A stretch of DNA of 64,000 nt from DATLFA01 sp039915945 (GCA_039915945.1 JBDSMH010000049.1:39004-103003), one strand, 5' to 3'; positions 17,168 through 26,977 are shown, counted from the first letter of the stretch. Numbers and translations: made by a program. Notes: generated by a model from the letters alone, not told the origin.

Positions 17168-18226
17168 TCACGCGACCGCTGGTACTTGCAACAGTAACGC
17201 TTCGAGTAACAGCGCTTCGTTCGGGTTGCGGATCAACGCCTCGGCCGACGCAGTGATGCGGCCGATGGCTTCGGCCATCGGCGCCGGATCGCGCGTCGTG
17301 AGCAACTGATCGCGGTAGACGCCGGCCAGCGTGGCCAGGCCGAGACGCAGCTCGTCCTCGCGCAACAGCCGCGTTTCGCGGCGATGCCGTTCGTCGAGCT
17401 GCCGACGTCGTGAACCGCGCGCACCGAACTGCTCTTCCCACGCGTCGATGTCGTCGCGTTCACGGGCTTGGCGCTCGTCGAGTGGTACTTGCGCGTCATC
17501 GATCAACGCCCGCAGGTTGGCGACCAGATCGGCGACGGTCGAGCCCGTGCCGTCGAGTCGTGTCGGTATGTCGAGCCACGCATCACGACGGGCGACGAAT
17601 CGCTCGTCGCCGGCGAGGAGCATTGCCCGATCGACGTTGCCGCCCGACGCGGTCGCGATGAGCGCGGCGCGCTCAGGATCGACACCGGCAGTTGCGAGAT
17701 GTTCGACGATCGCGCCTTCGGCCACCGGCGGGAAGTCGATGCGGACACAGCGCGAAGCCACCGTGACGTGTTCGGGCGGGATCTCTTCGGACAGGAGGAC
17801 GAAGATCGAACTCGGCGGCGGTTCCTCGATGGTCTTGAGCAAGGTCGCGGCTGCTTCGGGCTCGGCCGTGTGAAATCGATCGACGACGATCACTTTGCGT
17901 CGGCCCTCGATAGGCGAACGCGATCCCTCGGTGATGATGATGTCCGCCTCGGTGCGCCGCAACGTGCGTCCTTCGGGCGCAACGATGACGAGGTCGGGAT
18001 GTTGTTCGTTCAGCGCCAGGCGTCGATGGCGCGCACCGTCGCTGTCCGGGTCACCGAGCGCCAGCAACTCGCCGGCGAAGATCGCCGCGGCCACTCGTTT
18101 ACCTGCGCCACGCGGCCCGACGAACAGATACGCGTGTACCGGCGCGGCGGTTGCGGCCCCGAGCAACGCCGTCGCCCGCGGTTGCCCCACGACCTTCGAC
18201 CACACGGGCTCGCCGTCAGCGCTCAT
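17168..18226 (-). CDS. holB: DNA polymerase III subunit delta-prime
   Basis: Clamp-loader subunit. The 352-residue protein starts VWSKVVGQPRATALL and has a P-loop-like GPRGAGKR, SPIEGRRKVIVVDRFH and LLKTIEEPPPSSIFVLLSEE, the delta-prime/DnaX signatures. The four-cysteine zinc module usual after the P-loop in clamp-loader AAA+ subunits is missing here (SDGARHRRLALNEQHPDL). The ATG at 18226 overlaps the tmk stop as ATGA. The topA-MFS-tmk-holB order matches other actinobacteria. Confidence 0.9.
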   Translation of the reverse strand: MSADGEPVWSKVVGQPRATALLGAATAAPVHAYLFVGPRGAGKRVAAAIFAGELLALGDPDSDGARHRRLALNEQHPDLVIVAPEGRTLRRTEADIIITEGSRSPIEGRRKVIVVDRFHTAEPEAAATLLKTIEEPPPSSIFVLLSEEIPPEHVTVASRCVRIDFPPVAEGAIVEHLATAGVDPERAALIATASGGNVDRAMLLAGDERFVARRDAWLDIPTRLDGTGSTVADLVANLRALIDDAQVPLDERQARERDDIDAWEEQFGARGSRRRQLDERHRRETRLLREDELRLGLATLAGVYRDQLLTTRDPAPMAEAIGRITASAEALIRNPNEALLLEALLLQVPAVA

Positions 18227-18840
18227 GGTGTCAGGGCCTCTAACCGTTCGTGCAGTATCCAATCGATGCGGGCCGCCACTTCCTCGATCGACCCTTCGCC
18301 GTCGATGACGGCCCATCGTTTCGGATCTGCACCGGCCAGCGTACGAAAGCCATCGCGGACACGGCGATGGAAGGCGGCCGACTCTGATTCGAGGCGGTCG
18401 CGCTGACCACCGAGGCGCACATCGGCAACGTGGTCGGACACTTCGAGCAACAACACGAGGTCGCCGCGGAGACCCCCCGTCGCGAAGTCGAGCACCCGCT
18501 CGAGATCCTCGAGATCGAGGCCACGCCCGAACCCTTGGTAGGCAAGTGCGGAATCGACGAAACGATCGCAAACCACGTCACGCCCGGCGTCGAGCGCGGG
18601 TTCGATGATGGCGCGCACGTGCTGCGCCTTGTCCGCCGCGATCAGCAACGCCTCGGCGCGCGCGTCGAGATGATGCGTGTCGGGATCGAGCACGATTTGG
18701 CGCATGATCTGGCCGAGCTCGGTCGCGCCGGGCTCGAACGTGAACAGCGCACCGAGTCGTTCCGCGAGTCGGCGGGCCTGCGTCGACTTGCCACAGGCCT
18801 CACCGCCTTCGAAGACGATGAAGCGACCGCGTTGGTGCAT
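18223..18840 (-). CDS. tmk: Thymidylate kinase
   Basis: Phosphorylates dTMP to dTDP. The 205-residue protein has the P-loop FEGGEACGKSTQ, the DR motif CDRFVDSALAYQGFGRGL and the lid-region DRLESESAAFHRRV. The length is normal. Its start codon shares one base with the MFS gene stop (TGATG), and its stop overlaps holB by 4 bp, so all three genes are tightly coupled. Confidence 0.95.
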   Translation of the reverse strand: MHQRGRFIVFEGGEACGKSTQARRLAERLGALFTFEPGATELGQIMRQIVLDPDTHHLDARAEALLIAADKAQHVRAIIEPALDAGRDVVCDRFVDSALAYQGFGRGLDLEDLERVLDFATGGLRGDLVLLLEVSDHVADVRLGGQRDRLESESAAFHRRVRDGFRTLAGADPKRWAVIDGEGSIEEVAARIDWILHERLEALTP

Positions 18841-20279
18841 CAGACGTGTTCCACCATCTCGAGGTTCGACAGCTCGTCATCCCTCAGATCGATGATGACA
18901 CGGCGCCGCTCGCCCGCGCGCAAGGACCACCACGACAAGGTGGCCGCGAGCAAGATGATCAAACCGGCGAGCCACAACGTCAAGCGCACCCCGGGGATGT
19001 CGATGTTGAAACCGAACGGCGCAACCCGACCGTCCCACCAACGATTCGACAAGCTGTCGAGCGCTTCGGACAGGAATGGACCGACCGCCATCGCCAGCAA
19101 GAGACAAAGGCGCACGAGCGAGTACAGCGCGGTGAACACTCGCCCGCGCAACGCGTCGCCGACATTTTCGTGGAGCAACGTGAAACCGAGTACGTAGATC
19201 GTGCCGGCACCGATGCCGATGAGCGCGACGAGAAACACTGCGGGCGTGAGCGTCGATGTCGACGCCGCGGCGATGAGCGCGCTGCCCGCAAGCACCAGGC
19301 CACCGGTGAACAACCACTCTTTCGGCACGTACGACTGCACGAGCGTCAGCGACACCACGCCAACGGCCACGCCGACGCCCAACGCGAATGTGACCGAGCC
19401 GTAACCGGGGTCGCCGGCGCCCAGCACTTGCCGCACGAAGGTCGGCCCGAGCGGGATGAGCATGCCGCCACCGATCAAGCCACACGCCAGACCGATGTTG
19501 ACCGCCCGTACGACCGGATTGATGAAGATGAAATGCCAGCCTTCTTTGAACTCCCTCACGGTCGCACCGGGATCGAACCGACGCCCGTTGGTCGCAACGA
19601 CCTCGCGTTCGGCTTTGTGGATCGGAAGCCGCCACACGATGCACGCGGTGACGAGGAACGTCAGCGCGTTGAAGTAGAACGCCAAACCGAGACGGTCGAG
19701 GTGGATCGCATTGAGCGCCGACGAATCGGCCCACCAGTCGGCCATCTTGGCGAAGACGATGAGCAATCCGGCGCCGAGCGGATAGGTGCCGTAGGCCGCG
19801 ACCATCGACAGTGAGTTCGCCGACGTGAGGTAGCTCTTGGGCACGAGGTTGGGAACGCTCGCTTCTTTGGCGGGCGACCACAACAGCGTGAACACCTCGA
19901 GGACCAACGACGCCAGGATCAAGCCGAGGACCGAATCGACGAAGGGCAACGAGATCATCAATGCGGCCCGCGCCAGGTCGCAGGTGATCATCACCTTCTT
20001 GCGGTCCCAACGGTCGACCAGCACCCCGGCCCACGGCGCCAAGAAGAAGCCGGGCGCCACGCGCGCGCCGAGCACGAGACCGACGGCGACACCTTCGGCT
20101 CGGTCGCTCACCGACGCCGTCAGGGCAATGATGGCCATGAGCCCGAGCCAGTCACCGGTCGCCGAGACGACCTGCGCCAGCCACAAGCGGAAGAAGGCGG
20201 GCGTGCCGAACACCCTCGACGTGCGCACCTCGAGGGGGGAGCCGCCTTCGGCCGCGGAAGCCTCGAACGGCGGGATCAT
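18840..20279 (-). CDS. Major facilitator superfamily transporter
   Basis: About 479 residues with some 12 hydrophobic helices. The cytoplasmic loop after helix 2 reads AGVLVDRWDRKKVMITCDLARA, the MFS motif A variant found in macrolide-efflux-like (MFS_3) exporters. The N terminus FFRLWLAQVVSATGDWLG also fits that family. The substrate cannot be told. Start 20279 was chosen because a TAACGT box lies 7 nt upstream; a GTG at 20288 overlaps that box. It is translationally coupled to tmk, a common but functionally unexplained arrangement. Confidence 0.85.
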   Translation of the reverse strand: MIPPFEASAAEGGSPLEVRTSRVFGTPAFFRLWLAQVVSATGDWLGLMAIIALTASVSDRAEGVAVGLVLGARVAPGFFLAPWAGVLVDRWDRKKVMITCDLARAALMISLPFVDSVLGLILASLVLEVFTLLWSPAKEASVPNLVPKSYLTSANSLSMVAAYGTYPLGAGLLIVFAKMADWWADSSALNAIHLDRLGLAFYFNALTFLVTACIVWRLPIHKAEREVVATNGRRFDPGATVREFKEGWHFIFINPVVRAVNIGLACGLIGGGMLIPLGPTFVRQVLGAGDPGYGSVTFALGVGVAVGVVSLTLVQSYVPKEWLFTGGLVLAGSALIAAASTSTLTPAVFLVALIGIGAGTIYVLGFTLLHENVGDALRGRVFTALYSLVRLCLLLAMAVGPFLSEALDSLSNRWWDGRVAPFGFNIDIPGVRLTLWLAGLIILLAATLSWWSLRAGERRRVIIDLRDDELSNLEMVEHV

Positions 20280-20286
20280 CCCCTCC

Positions 20287-20292
20287 ACGTTA
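20287..20292 (-). promoter_or_regulatory. Putative leaderless -10 box of the MFS-tmk-holB operon
   Basis: TAACGT on the minus strand, 7 nt before the ATG at 20279. It follows the TANNNT spacing seen at many genes in this window. Confidence 0.4.
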
Positions 20293-20330
20293 GAACGCCA
20301 AGGGGCGCAACTCCCGAATTGATGGTCGCC

Positions 20331-23036
20331 CTACTTCTTGGCCGGCCTCTTCGCCGCCGCCTTCGCGGCCTTGCGGGGGGCCTTCTTGGCCGGTGCCTTG
20401 GCCCGTTTGGCGGCCGGGCGAGCCGCCGCCTTCTTGGTCGTTCCCCGTCCGCGCTTGGCCGGGGGCCCGGCGGCGCGTCGCTCGGCGAGGAGTTCGCAGG
20501 CCCGCTCGAGGGTCAGTTCCTCGACCATGTCGCCCTTGCGCAGCGACGCGTTGGTCTCCCCGTCGGTGACGTACACCCCGAAGCGACCGTCCTTGGCCAC
20601 GATCGGTTTGCCGGTATCGGGATCCACCCCGATCTCGCGCAGCGGGCCCTTGGCCTCGCCCTGGCCCCGTCGGCGCTTGGGCTCGGCCAGGATCAGCAGC
20701 GCCTCGTCGAGGGAGAGCGTGAACAACTGATCCTCACCGGCGAGGCTGCGGCTGTCGTTGCCCTTCTTGACGTAGGGCCCGTATCGGCCGTTCTGCACCG
20801 TTATCTCTTCGTTGTCGGCCGGGTCGGCGCCCAACACACGCGGTAACGACAGCACCTTGAGCGCCTCGTCGAGCGTGATGGTTTCGAGCGACATCGACGA
20901 CAGCAACGACGCGCTCTTCGGCTTGTCCTTGCTGGCGGGATCGGCGTGACCGAGTTGCACATACGGCCCGAAGCGCCCGTTGCGGGCCAGCACGTCGAGG
21001 CCGGTCTCGGGATCGAGACCCACCGAGCGATCGTCCGGGGTGTCGAGCAACTCGATGGCCTTTTCGAGCGTGAGCTCGTCGGGCGCCATGTCGTCGCGGA
21101 TGCTGCGAGATTTCTCACCGCACTGGAGGTAGGGACCGTTCTTGCCGACGCGGGCGACGATCGGCTCGCCGTCGGCGGTGACGCCGAGCGGGATCGAGTT
21201 GATGGCCCGGGCGTCGATCTCGCCGAGCCGGTCGTTGACCATCTCTTTGAGACCGGGAACATCGGTGAGACCGAAGTAGAAGCGGCTCAACCAGGGCACG
21301 GCCTCTTGGACGCCGTTGGCGATCTCGTCGAGGTCGTCTTCCATGCGGGCGGTGAACGCGTAGTCGACGAGGTTGGGGAAATGCTCTTCGAGCAACGTGA
21401 CGACGCTGAACGCGGTGAGCGTCGGCACCAACGCCGAACCCTTCTTCCACACGTAGCCGCGGTCTTGGATGGTCGTCATGATCGACGCGTAGGTCGACGG
21501 GCGGCCAACGCCCAACTCTTCGAGCTTTTTGACGAGCGACGCCTCGGTGAATCGCGGAGGAGGCGAGGTCTCGTGGCCGTCGGGGGTCAGATCGGCGACA
21601 TCGAGTGCTTCGCCGCTCACGACGTTAGGCAAGCGCCGTTCGTCGCTGTCGCGATCGGCGTCGTCGTCGACGTCTTCGACGTAGGCGCGGCGGAAGCCGG
21701 CATGCGTGATGATCGTGCCGGTGGCCGAGAACTCGGTTGCTCTACCGGTGCGGGTGTCGCCTCCGACACGCACGACGACGGTCTCGCCCACGGCGTCGGT
21801 CATCTGCGACGCGACGGTGCGTTGCCAGATCAATTCGTAGACACGCGCTTCGGTGGTCGACAGCTCTTTGGCAACTTGCTCGGGGAGCCTGAACGATTCG
21901 CCGGCGGGGCGAATCGCTTCGTGCGCCTCTTGCGCGTTCTTGACTTTGCTGGCGTATTGACGGGGTGCGTCGGGGAGGAAGTCACGGCCGTAGCGTTCGC
22001 CGATGATCGAACGCGCTGCGGCGACTGCGGTATCGGACAGCGTCGTGCTGTCGGTCCGCATATACGTGATATAGCCCTTTTCGTAGAGCGCCTGTGCGAA
22101 ACGCATCGCCTCACGCGACGAAAGGCGCAGCTTGCGTGACGCCTCTTGCTGGAACGTCGACGTCATGAACGGCGCTGCCGGGCGGCGGCGGTACGGCTTT
22201 GACTCCACGGAGTTGACCGCGAAGTTCGTGTCGGCCAAGTCATCGAGCAACACCGCCGACGCGGGCTCGTCGAGCACGATGACGTCGGATTTGGTCTGGC
22301 CCTTCGAGTCGAAGTCGCGGCCGGTGGCGACGCGCTTGCCATCGAGTCCGGTAAGTGTCGCCGCGAACGAACGAGGTTCGCCCTCTTCGAGTTCGCCGAC
22401 CTTGTGGAACGTCGCACTCAGATCCCAGTAGCGGGCGCTGACGAAACGCATGCGCTCTCGCTCACGTTCGACCACGATGCGCGTGGCGACACTCTGCACG
22501 CGTCCGGCCGACAGGCGCGGCATGACCTTCTTCCAGAGGACCGGCGACACCTCGTAGCCGTACAGCCGGTCGAGCATGCGTCGCGCTTCTTGCGCGTCGA
22601 CCAGCCGGCGATCGAGTTCGCGGGGATTGTCGATAGCTTCGAGAATGGCCTTCTTGGTGATCTCGTGGAACACCATGCGCTTGACCGGCACTCGTGGATG
22701 CAGCACCTCGAGGAGATGCCACGCGATGGCTTCGCCTTCGCGATCCTCATCAGTGGCGAGGTAGATCTCGTCGACCTCCTTCACCAACGACCGCAGTTTT
22801 TTGATCTGATCCTTGCGGTCCGACGAGATGACGTAGAGCGGCTTGAAGTCGTTGTCGACATCGATGCCGAGCCTGGCCCACGACTCGTGCTTGTACGCCG
22901 CGGGGACGTCGGCGGCATTTCTCGGAAGGTCGCGGACGTGGCCGATCGAGGATTCGACGACGTACTCGGACCCCAGGTAGCCGGCGATGGTTTTCGCCTT
23001 GGCCGGAGATTCGACGATGACAAGAGCGGTAGGCAC
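20331..23036 (-). CDS. topA: DNA topoisomerase I
   Basis: Relaxes negative supercoils by single-strand passage. The 901-residue protein starts VPTALVIVESPAKAKTI (Toprim), has the acidic triad ATDEDREGEAIAWHL and the active-site tyrosine in YITYMRTDSTTLS. The C-terminal half has four repeats of the form NGRFGPYVQLG, replacing zinc fingers as in actinobacteria. It ends with a lysine/alanine/proline tail of about 60 residues that probably binds DNA. The GTG at 23036 lies 8 nt after TACCGT; an upstream in-frame start is less likely. Confidence 0.96.
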   Translation of the reverse strand: MPTALVIVESPAKAKTIAGYLGSEYVVESSIGHVRDLPRNAADVPAAYKHESWARLGIDVDNDFKPLYVISSDRKDQIKKLRSLVKEVDEIYLATDEDREGEAIAWHLLEVLHPRVPVKRMVFHEITKKAILEAIDNPRELDRRLVDAQEARRMLDRLYGYEVSPVLWKKVMPRLSAGRVQSVATRIVVERERERMRFVSARYWDLSATFHKVGELEEGEPRSFAATLTGLDGKRVATGRDFDSKGQTKSDVIVLDEPASAVLLDDLADTNFAVNSVESKPYRRRPAAPFMTSTFQQEASRKLRLSSREAMRFAQALYEKGYITYMRTDSTTLSDTAVAAARSIIGERYGRDFLPDAPRQYASKVKNAQEAHEAIRPAGESFRLPEQVAKELSTTEARVYELIWQRTVASQMTDAVGETVVVRVGGDTRTGRATEFSATGTIITHAGFRRAYVEDVDDDADRDSDERRLPNVVSGEALDVADLTPDGHETSPPPRFTEASLVKKLEELGVGRPSTYASIMTTIQDRGYVWKKGSALVPTLTAFSVVTLLEEHFPNLVDYAFTARMEDDLDEIANGVQEAVPWLSRFYFGLTDVPGLKEMVNDRLGEIDARAINSIPLGVTADGEPIVARVGKNGPYLQCGEKSRSIRDDMAPDELTLEKAIELLDTPDDRSVGLDPETGLDVLARNGRFGPYVQLGHADPASKDKPKSASLLSSMSLETITLDEALKVLSLPRVLGADPADNEEITVQNGRYGPYVKKGNDSRSLAGEDQLFTLSLDEALLILAEPKRRRGQGEAKGPLREIGVDPDTGKPIVAKDGRFGVYVTDGETNASLRKGDMVEELTLERACELLAERRAAGPPAKRGRGTTKKAAARPAAKRAKAPAKKAPRKAAKAAAKRPAKK

Positions 23037-23044
23037 GGTTCCCG

Positions 23045-23050
23045 ACGGTA
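23045..23050 (-). promoter_or_regulatory. Putative leaderless -10 box of topA
   Basis: TACCGT on the minus strand, 8 nt before the topA GTG. No Shine-Dalgarno-like sequence lies between box and start. Confidence 0.4.
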
Positions 23051-23148
23051 GGTACTGGAGCGGGCCGATTGTCAAGCCGCGCTGGTGGATGGGTGTGTCG
23101 GGCACCTTAGGCCCCCCGGCCCCAAACCACTCCACGCGGTCGAAACGG

Positions 23149-23682
23149 CTACTCCAAGTAGCGGATATCGCCTTCGGACGCCTCGAGGACCGCGATGGCG
23201 GCCTCGTGGAGGCGTTGGTGCAGTTCGCGAAATCGTTCGGTTTCGGGGTCGGCCTCGCGGCTGTCGTGCGGCGTTACCCGCGACGGGTGCTGGCCGCTGG
23301 GCTCGTGGGTCAACAACTCGAACGCCGCGTCCCAGTCGGTCTCCTCCGCCCGCAACTTGAGCCGCATCACCGGCGCCTGGATCAGCGCACGATCGAGGTC
23401 GTTGACGATCGAGAGCACGACATCGGTGCTCGTGCGCACGCCGGGCAGCGCCAACAGGCGAAGGGCCTGCAACTTGCGCATCGCGAGGGCGGCGATCATG
23501 ACCGGGTCGGACATTTCGCGCACGACAGCGTCGATGTCACTGAGGTCGAGCGAGACGATGCTCGGCACCCGGAACCAACGCCGGAGCGTCTCGAAGAGCT
23601 CCTCGGTGACCGAGTGCAGCGCCAAGAGCGCGTCCGGTTTGAGGATCACCTCGGGGCCCGAACCCGCTGTGTCGTCACTCAT
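23149..23682 (-). CDS. Unknown helical protein, 177 aa, between STAS gene and topA
   Basis: I do not recognise this family. The 177-residue product is mostly helical and acidic, with LLALHSVTEELFETLRRWF near the N terminus, a leucine-rich middle (MRKLQALRLLALPG) and a C-terminal charged helix. It has no signal peptide, membrane segment or cysteine motif. It lies 9 bp after the STAS gene on the same strand, so the two may act together. Coding status is supported by sensible composition and clean spacing to both neighbours. Confidence 0.7.
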   Translation of the reverse strand: MSDDTAGSGPEVILKPDALLALHSVTEELFETLRRWFRVPSIVSLDLSDIDAVVREMSDPVMIAALAMRKLQALRLLALPGVRTSTDVVLSIVNDLDRALIQAPVMRLKLRAEETDWDAAFELLTHEPSGQHPSRVTPHDSREADPETERFRELHQRLHEAAIAVLEASEGDIRYLE

Positions 23683-23691
23683 GGGCGCACG

Positions 23692-24015
23692 CTACGCGTC
23701 GGGGAGTTCGGCGGCCGAATCGCGCAGGCCGAACACCGTGACCAGCTCCGTCAGTTCGAAGATCCGGCGCAAACGAGGCTCGGGACAGATGACGACCAAC
23801 TCACCGTCGTGGGTCCGCGCCCGTTTGAGCGCGGCGACGAGCATGCCGAGACCGGTCGAGTCGACGAAATCGGCGGCCGTGAGGTCGATGGCGATGAGGC
23901 GGGCCCCACTCGAGAGCAACTGGAGAACGAGCTGGCGCAGCGCCGGCGCGGTCGCCATGTCGAGATCGCCCGTGACGTCGACGACGGACCACCCGTGATG
24001 TCGCCGCACCTCCAT
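23692..24015 (-). CDS. STAS-domain anti-anti-sigma factor
   Basis: A 107-residue single STAS domain. Hallmarks are VVDVTGDLDMATAPALR, then IDLTAADFVDSTGLGMLVAAL with the phosphorylatable serine in DSTGLG (about residue 61). Such proteins bind and neutralise serine-kinase anti-sigma factors. No RsbW-like kinase or matching sigma factor is adjacent, so its partner is unknown. The ATG at 24015 lies 9 nt after TATGGT on the minus strand. It is divergent from the helicase gene by 25 bp. Confidence 0.88.
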   Translation of the reverse strand: MEVRRHHGWSVVDVTGDLDMATAPALRQLVLQLLSSGARLIAIDLTAADFVDSTGLGMLVAALKRARTHDGELVVICPEPRLRRIFELTELVTVFGLRDSAAELPDA

Positions 24016-24028
24016 AGGGCCGACACCA

Positions 24029-24034
24029 TACGCT
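24029..24034 (+). promoter_or_regulatory. Putative leaderless -10 box of the MrfA-like helicase
   Basis: TACGCT lies exactly 6 nt before the GTG at 24041. Confidence 0.45.
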
Positions 24035-24040
24035 GCTGTC

Positions 24041-26365
24041 GTGGCCGCGACCTTCTCGATCGACAATGCGTCGGTCGACCCGGCTGCGCCATCGCTCGAT
24101 CAGTTGTTGGCCGAGCTGGCCGATGACGGGCGCGTGATCCACATCGAACGTTCGGCCGAGCGCGCGGCCCGCACCGCGTCGTTGTCGGTGGCGCTGCCCG
24201 AAGCCGTGGCGGCCCGCTGTCCACCGACGCTGTGGGCGCACCAGGCGGCCGCCATCGATCTCGTGCGCGCCGGCCGGTCGGTCGTGGTGGCCACGGGCAC
24301 CGCCTCGGGCAAGTCGCTGTGCTACCAGCTACCCATCGCCGAAGCCGTTGGCGACCGCATCCGTCAGGGCACCGCACTGGTCATCGGGCCGACGAAAGCA
24401 CTGGCGCACGACCAGCTCCGGTCGCTGTCGGCGTTCGACTTTCCCGGCCTCGTGGCGGCGACCTACGACGGTGACTCGACCAGCGAAGAACGCACATGGG
24501 TGCGCAATCGAGCCAACGTCGTGTTCACGAATCCCGAGATGATGCACGCCGGCCTGTTGCCCAATCATCAACGGTGGGCACCCTTCTTGGGACGGTTGCG
24601 CTACGTCGTCGTCGACGAGCTGCACGCGCTGCGGGGTGTGTTCGGCACGCATGCCGCGCACGTGCTGCGCCGGCTGCGGCGAGTATGCGACCTCTACGGC
24701 GCACGGCCGACGTTCGTGTTCTCGTCGGCCACCATCGGTGATCCCGCAAAGTTGGCCTCTGACCTCTGCGGGTTCCCCGTACTCGCAGTGACAGACGACG
24801 GATCACCGCGCGGTCGGCGCACGTTCGCATTGTTGAACCCTCCGCTGCTCGACATCGACAACGGCCTGCGCACATCGACCAACTCCGAGGCCGCCGCTGT
24901 ATCGGCCCGCCTCATCGAACTCGGCTTGCGCACCATCACCTTTTGTCGCAGCCGCAAGGCGACCGAGTTCGTGGCGGCCGACATTCGCTCACGGTTGCCC
25001 GGCGAACTGTCGGGTCGCATCCGCTCGTACCGGGCGGGCTATCTCACCTCCGAGCGCCGTGAAATCGAAGACGAACTCGCGCGCGGTGAAGCGGTCGGCA
25101 TCGTCGCCACCACGGCGCTCGAACTGGGTGTCGACATCGGCGGAGTCGATGCCTGCGTGCTTTCCGGATTCCCCGGAACGATCGCGTCGATGTGGCAGCA
25201 AGCGGGGCGCGCCGGGCGCGGCCTACGACCGAGCGTGACGGTGCTCGTCGCCGGAGAAGATCAACTCGATCAGTGGCTCATGGCGCACCCGAACGAACTC
25301 TTCACCCGACCGCCCGAGCCGGCCGTCATCAACCCGTCGAATGCGTACATCCTCGACCCTCATGTCGCGTGCGCGGCATACGAAAAGCCTCTCACCTATG
25401 ACGATGCGCGCTACTGGTCCGACGATCTCGAGGACAGCGTGCGCGAACTCGTGCAACGTGACCAGCTGCGGCTACGCAGCCGCATTCGCCGGCGCAACAA
25501 AGTCGAGCCGACCGCCGTCTGGGCCGGCAAGGGTGTGCCCGCCCCCAAGGTCGGTTTGCGCACCGGCACCAACGGCGAGTTCCGCATCGTGCTCGACGAC
25601 GACACGCTCGTGGGCACTGTCGATCAAGGCCGCGCGTTCAATCTCGTGCACCCGGGCGCGGTCTACCTGCACCAGGGCCGCACCTATCGCGTCGACGCGC
25701 TCGATCTCGATCATCGGCGCGCCATCGTCGAACCGTATGACGCGGACGAGTACACGCAGGCCCGCAGCGAGACTTCGATCCGGGTATTGCGCAGTGAGCG
25801 CAGTCGTGCCATCGGCCGGTCGTCATTGCACCTCGGCGCGGTCGAAGTCACGACGCGCGTCGTCGGCTATCAACGGCGCGATGCCCGCAGCCGACGCGTC
25901 GTCGCCAAAGAGTCGCTCGACCTGCCGCCCACGGTGCTCACGACCCGATCGTTCTGGTATGTCGTCGGCGCCGACGTACTCGCGGACGCGGGTGTCGGGC
26001 ACGATGCCATTGCCGGCACGTTGCACGCGACCGAGCACGCGGCCATCGGCTTGCTGCCGCTGTTCACGATCTGCGATCGGTGGGACGTCGGCGGCGTGTC
26101 GATCGCCTATCACCAAGACACCGACGCGCCCGCCGTGTTCGTCTATGACGGCTATCCCGGCGGCGCCGGCATCGCCGAACTCGGTTATTCCGCGGCAGAC
26201 CGCCACCTCGCGGCGACGCTCGACGTGATCACCGCCTGCTCGTGCAGGGCCGGTTGCCCCTCGTGCGTGCACTCGCCCAAGTGCGGCAACGGCAACGAGC
26301 CGCTCGACAAGGCGGGCGCGGCCGCGTTGTTGCGCACGGTGCTCAACCCTCCACTCGCATCGTGA
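24041..26365 (+). CDS. DEAD/DEAH-box helicase with DUF1998 zinc domain, MrfA/YprA type
   Basis: Superfamily 2 helicase of 774 residues. RecA1 has VATGTASGKSLCYQ (Walker A), IGPTKALAHDQL and DELHALRG (motif II, DELH); RecA2 has TTALELGVDIGGVDACVL and QQAGRAGRG. The C-terminal DUF1998 region ends with four cysteines, ACSCRAGCPSCVHSPKCGNG, as in Bacillus MrfA, a mitomycin-damage repair helicase. Mycobacteria have the same gene near topA (Rv3649 from memory). Its 3' end overlaps the convergent tadE gene by 23 bp. A DNA-repair role is inferred. Confidence 0.92.
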   Translation: MAATFSIDNASVDPAAPSLDQLLAELADDGRVIHIERSAERAARTASLSVALPEAVAARCPPTLWAHQAAAIDLVRAGRSVVVATGTASGKSLCYQLPIAEAVGDRIRQGTALVIGPTKALAHDQLRSLSAFDFPGLVAATYDGDSTSEERTWVRNRANVVFTNPEMMHAGLLPNHQRWAPFLGRLRYVVVDELHALRGVFGTHAAHVLRRLRRVCDLYGARPTFVFSSATIGDPAKLASDLCGFPVLAVTDDGSPRGRRTFALLNPPLLDIDNGLRTSTNSEAAAVSARLIELGLRTITFCRSRKATEFVAADIRSRLPGELSGRIRSYRAGYLTSERREIEDELARGEAVGIVATTALELGVDIGGVDACVLSGFPGTIASMWQQAGRAGRGLRPSVTVLVAGEDQLDQWLMAHPNELFTRPPEPAVINPSNAYILDPHVACAAYEKPLTYDDARYWSDDLEDSVRELVQRDQLRLRSRIRRRNKVEPTAVWAGKGVPAPKVGLRTGTNGEFRIVLDDDTLVGTVDQGRAFNLVHPGAVYLHQGRTYRVDALDLDHRRAIVEPYDADEYTQARSETSIRVLRSERSRAIGRSSLHLGAVEVTTRVVGYQRRDARSRRVVAKESLDLPPTVLTTRSFWYVVGADVLADAGVGHDAIAGTLHATEHAAIGLLPLFTICDRWDVGGVSIAYHQDTDAPAVFVYDGYPGGAGIAELGYSAADRHLAATLDVITACSCRAGCPSCVHSPKCGNGNEPLDKAGAAALLRTVLNPPLAS

Positions 26366-26720
26366 GTTGATCGCGCAACTCCACCGTCGGCGCGAGCGTG
26401 CCTACCAGTGGCACGTCGGTCGGGCATTGGTACGTCACGCGCACGGTCACCCAGTCGCCGGCACGGACGATGACGACGCTGAGTCGCGACGGCGCGAGAC
26501 CAGAGCCTTCGCTCGCGGCGCGCCGGATTGCGTCGTCGTCGAGACCGACCGATGCCGCGCGCGCGGCGCTGCCTGCCGCGTGTGTCACTCGAACCGAGTC
26601 GCGCGCCACGAAGCCAACTTGCACCACGACGAGCGCGAGCGTGAGTACCAAGGGCAAGACGAGCGCTAACTCGACGGTCGCCTGCCCCCGGCCATTACGC
26701 AACGCGCGACGTGATCTCAT
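26343..26720 (-). CDS. TadE-like pseudopilin
   Basis: A 125-residue protein with a short basic N terminus, GRGQATVELALVLPLVLTLAL (TadE prepilin-like Glu-containing helix, about residues 11-31) and an extracellular C-terminal domain containing one cysteine. TadE-like proteins are minor pilins processed by a TadV-type peptidase, which is not in this window. It is last in the tad operon and overlaps the DUF4244 gene by 26 bp. Start 26720 was preferred over a longer arginine-rich extension. Confidence 0.82.
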   Translation of the reverse strand: MRSRRALRNGRGQATVELALVLPLVLTLALVVVQVGFVARDSVRVTHAAGSAARAASVGLDDDAIRRAASEGSGLAPSRLSVVIVRAGDWVTVRVTYQCPTDVPLVGTLAPTVELRDQLTMRVEG

Positions 26721-26931
26721 TGAACACTCGATCGAACAGCGCGCCGATCTTGCCGCTCTGCGCCGCCCATGCCGTGACGGCGAGCGCCACCGCGGCAACG
26801 CCGAGTAACAACAGCACGTACTCGGTCACGGCTTGACCCCGCTGACGGTGCGCCTCCGGCCGAGTACGTGATCGACTCGTGAGCGATGACGCCAATGCGT
26901 ACGCGTAGGCGCGCTGGATGATGATGACCAT
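26695..26931 (-). CDS. DUF4244 Flp-pilin-like protein
   Basis: A 78-residue protein whose C-terminal half, GQAVTEYVLLLLGVAAVALA, matches the DUF4244/Flp pilin helix with the conserved Glu five residues after the cleavage-site Gly. It probably forms the main filament subunit of the Tad apparatus. The start MVIIIQRAYAYA gives a hydrophilic leader of about 32 residues. It lies between tadC and tadE, as in mycobacteria (Rv3656c from memory). Confidence 0.82.
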   Translation of the reverse strand: MVIIIQRAYAYALASSLTSRSRTRPEAHRQRGQAVTEYVLLLLGVAAVALAVTAWAAQSGKIGALFDRVFNEITSRVA

Positions 26932-26977
26932 GACCTGTCCTCCGGATTTGGAATGATTTCTGGGGGAAGCGGGACGT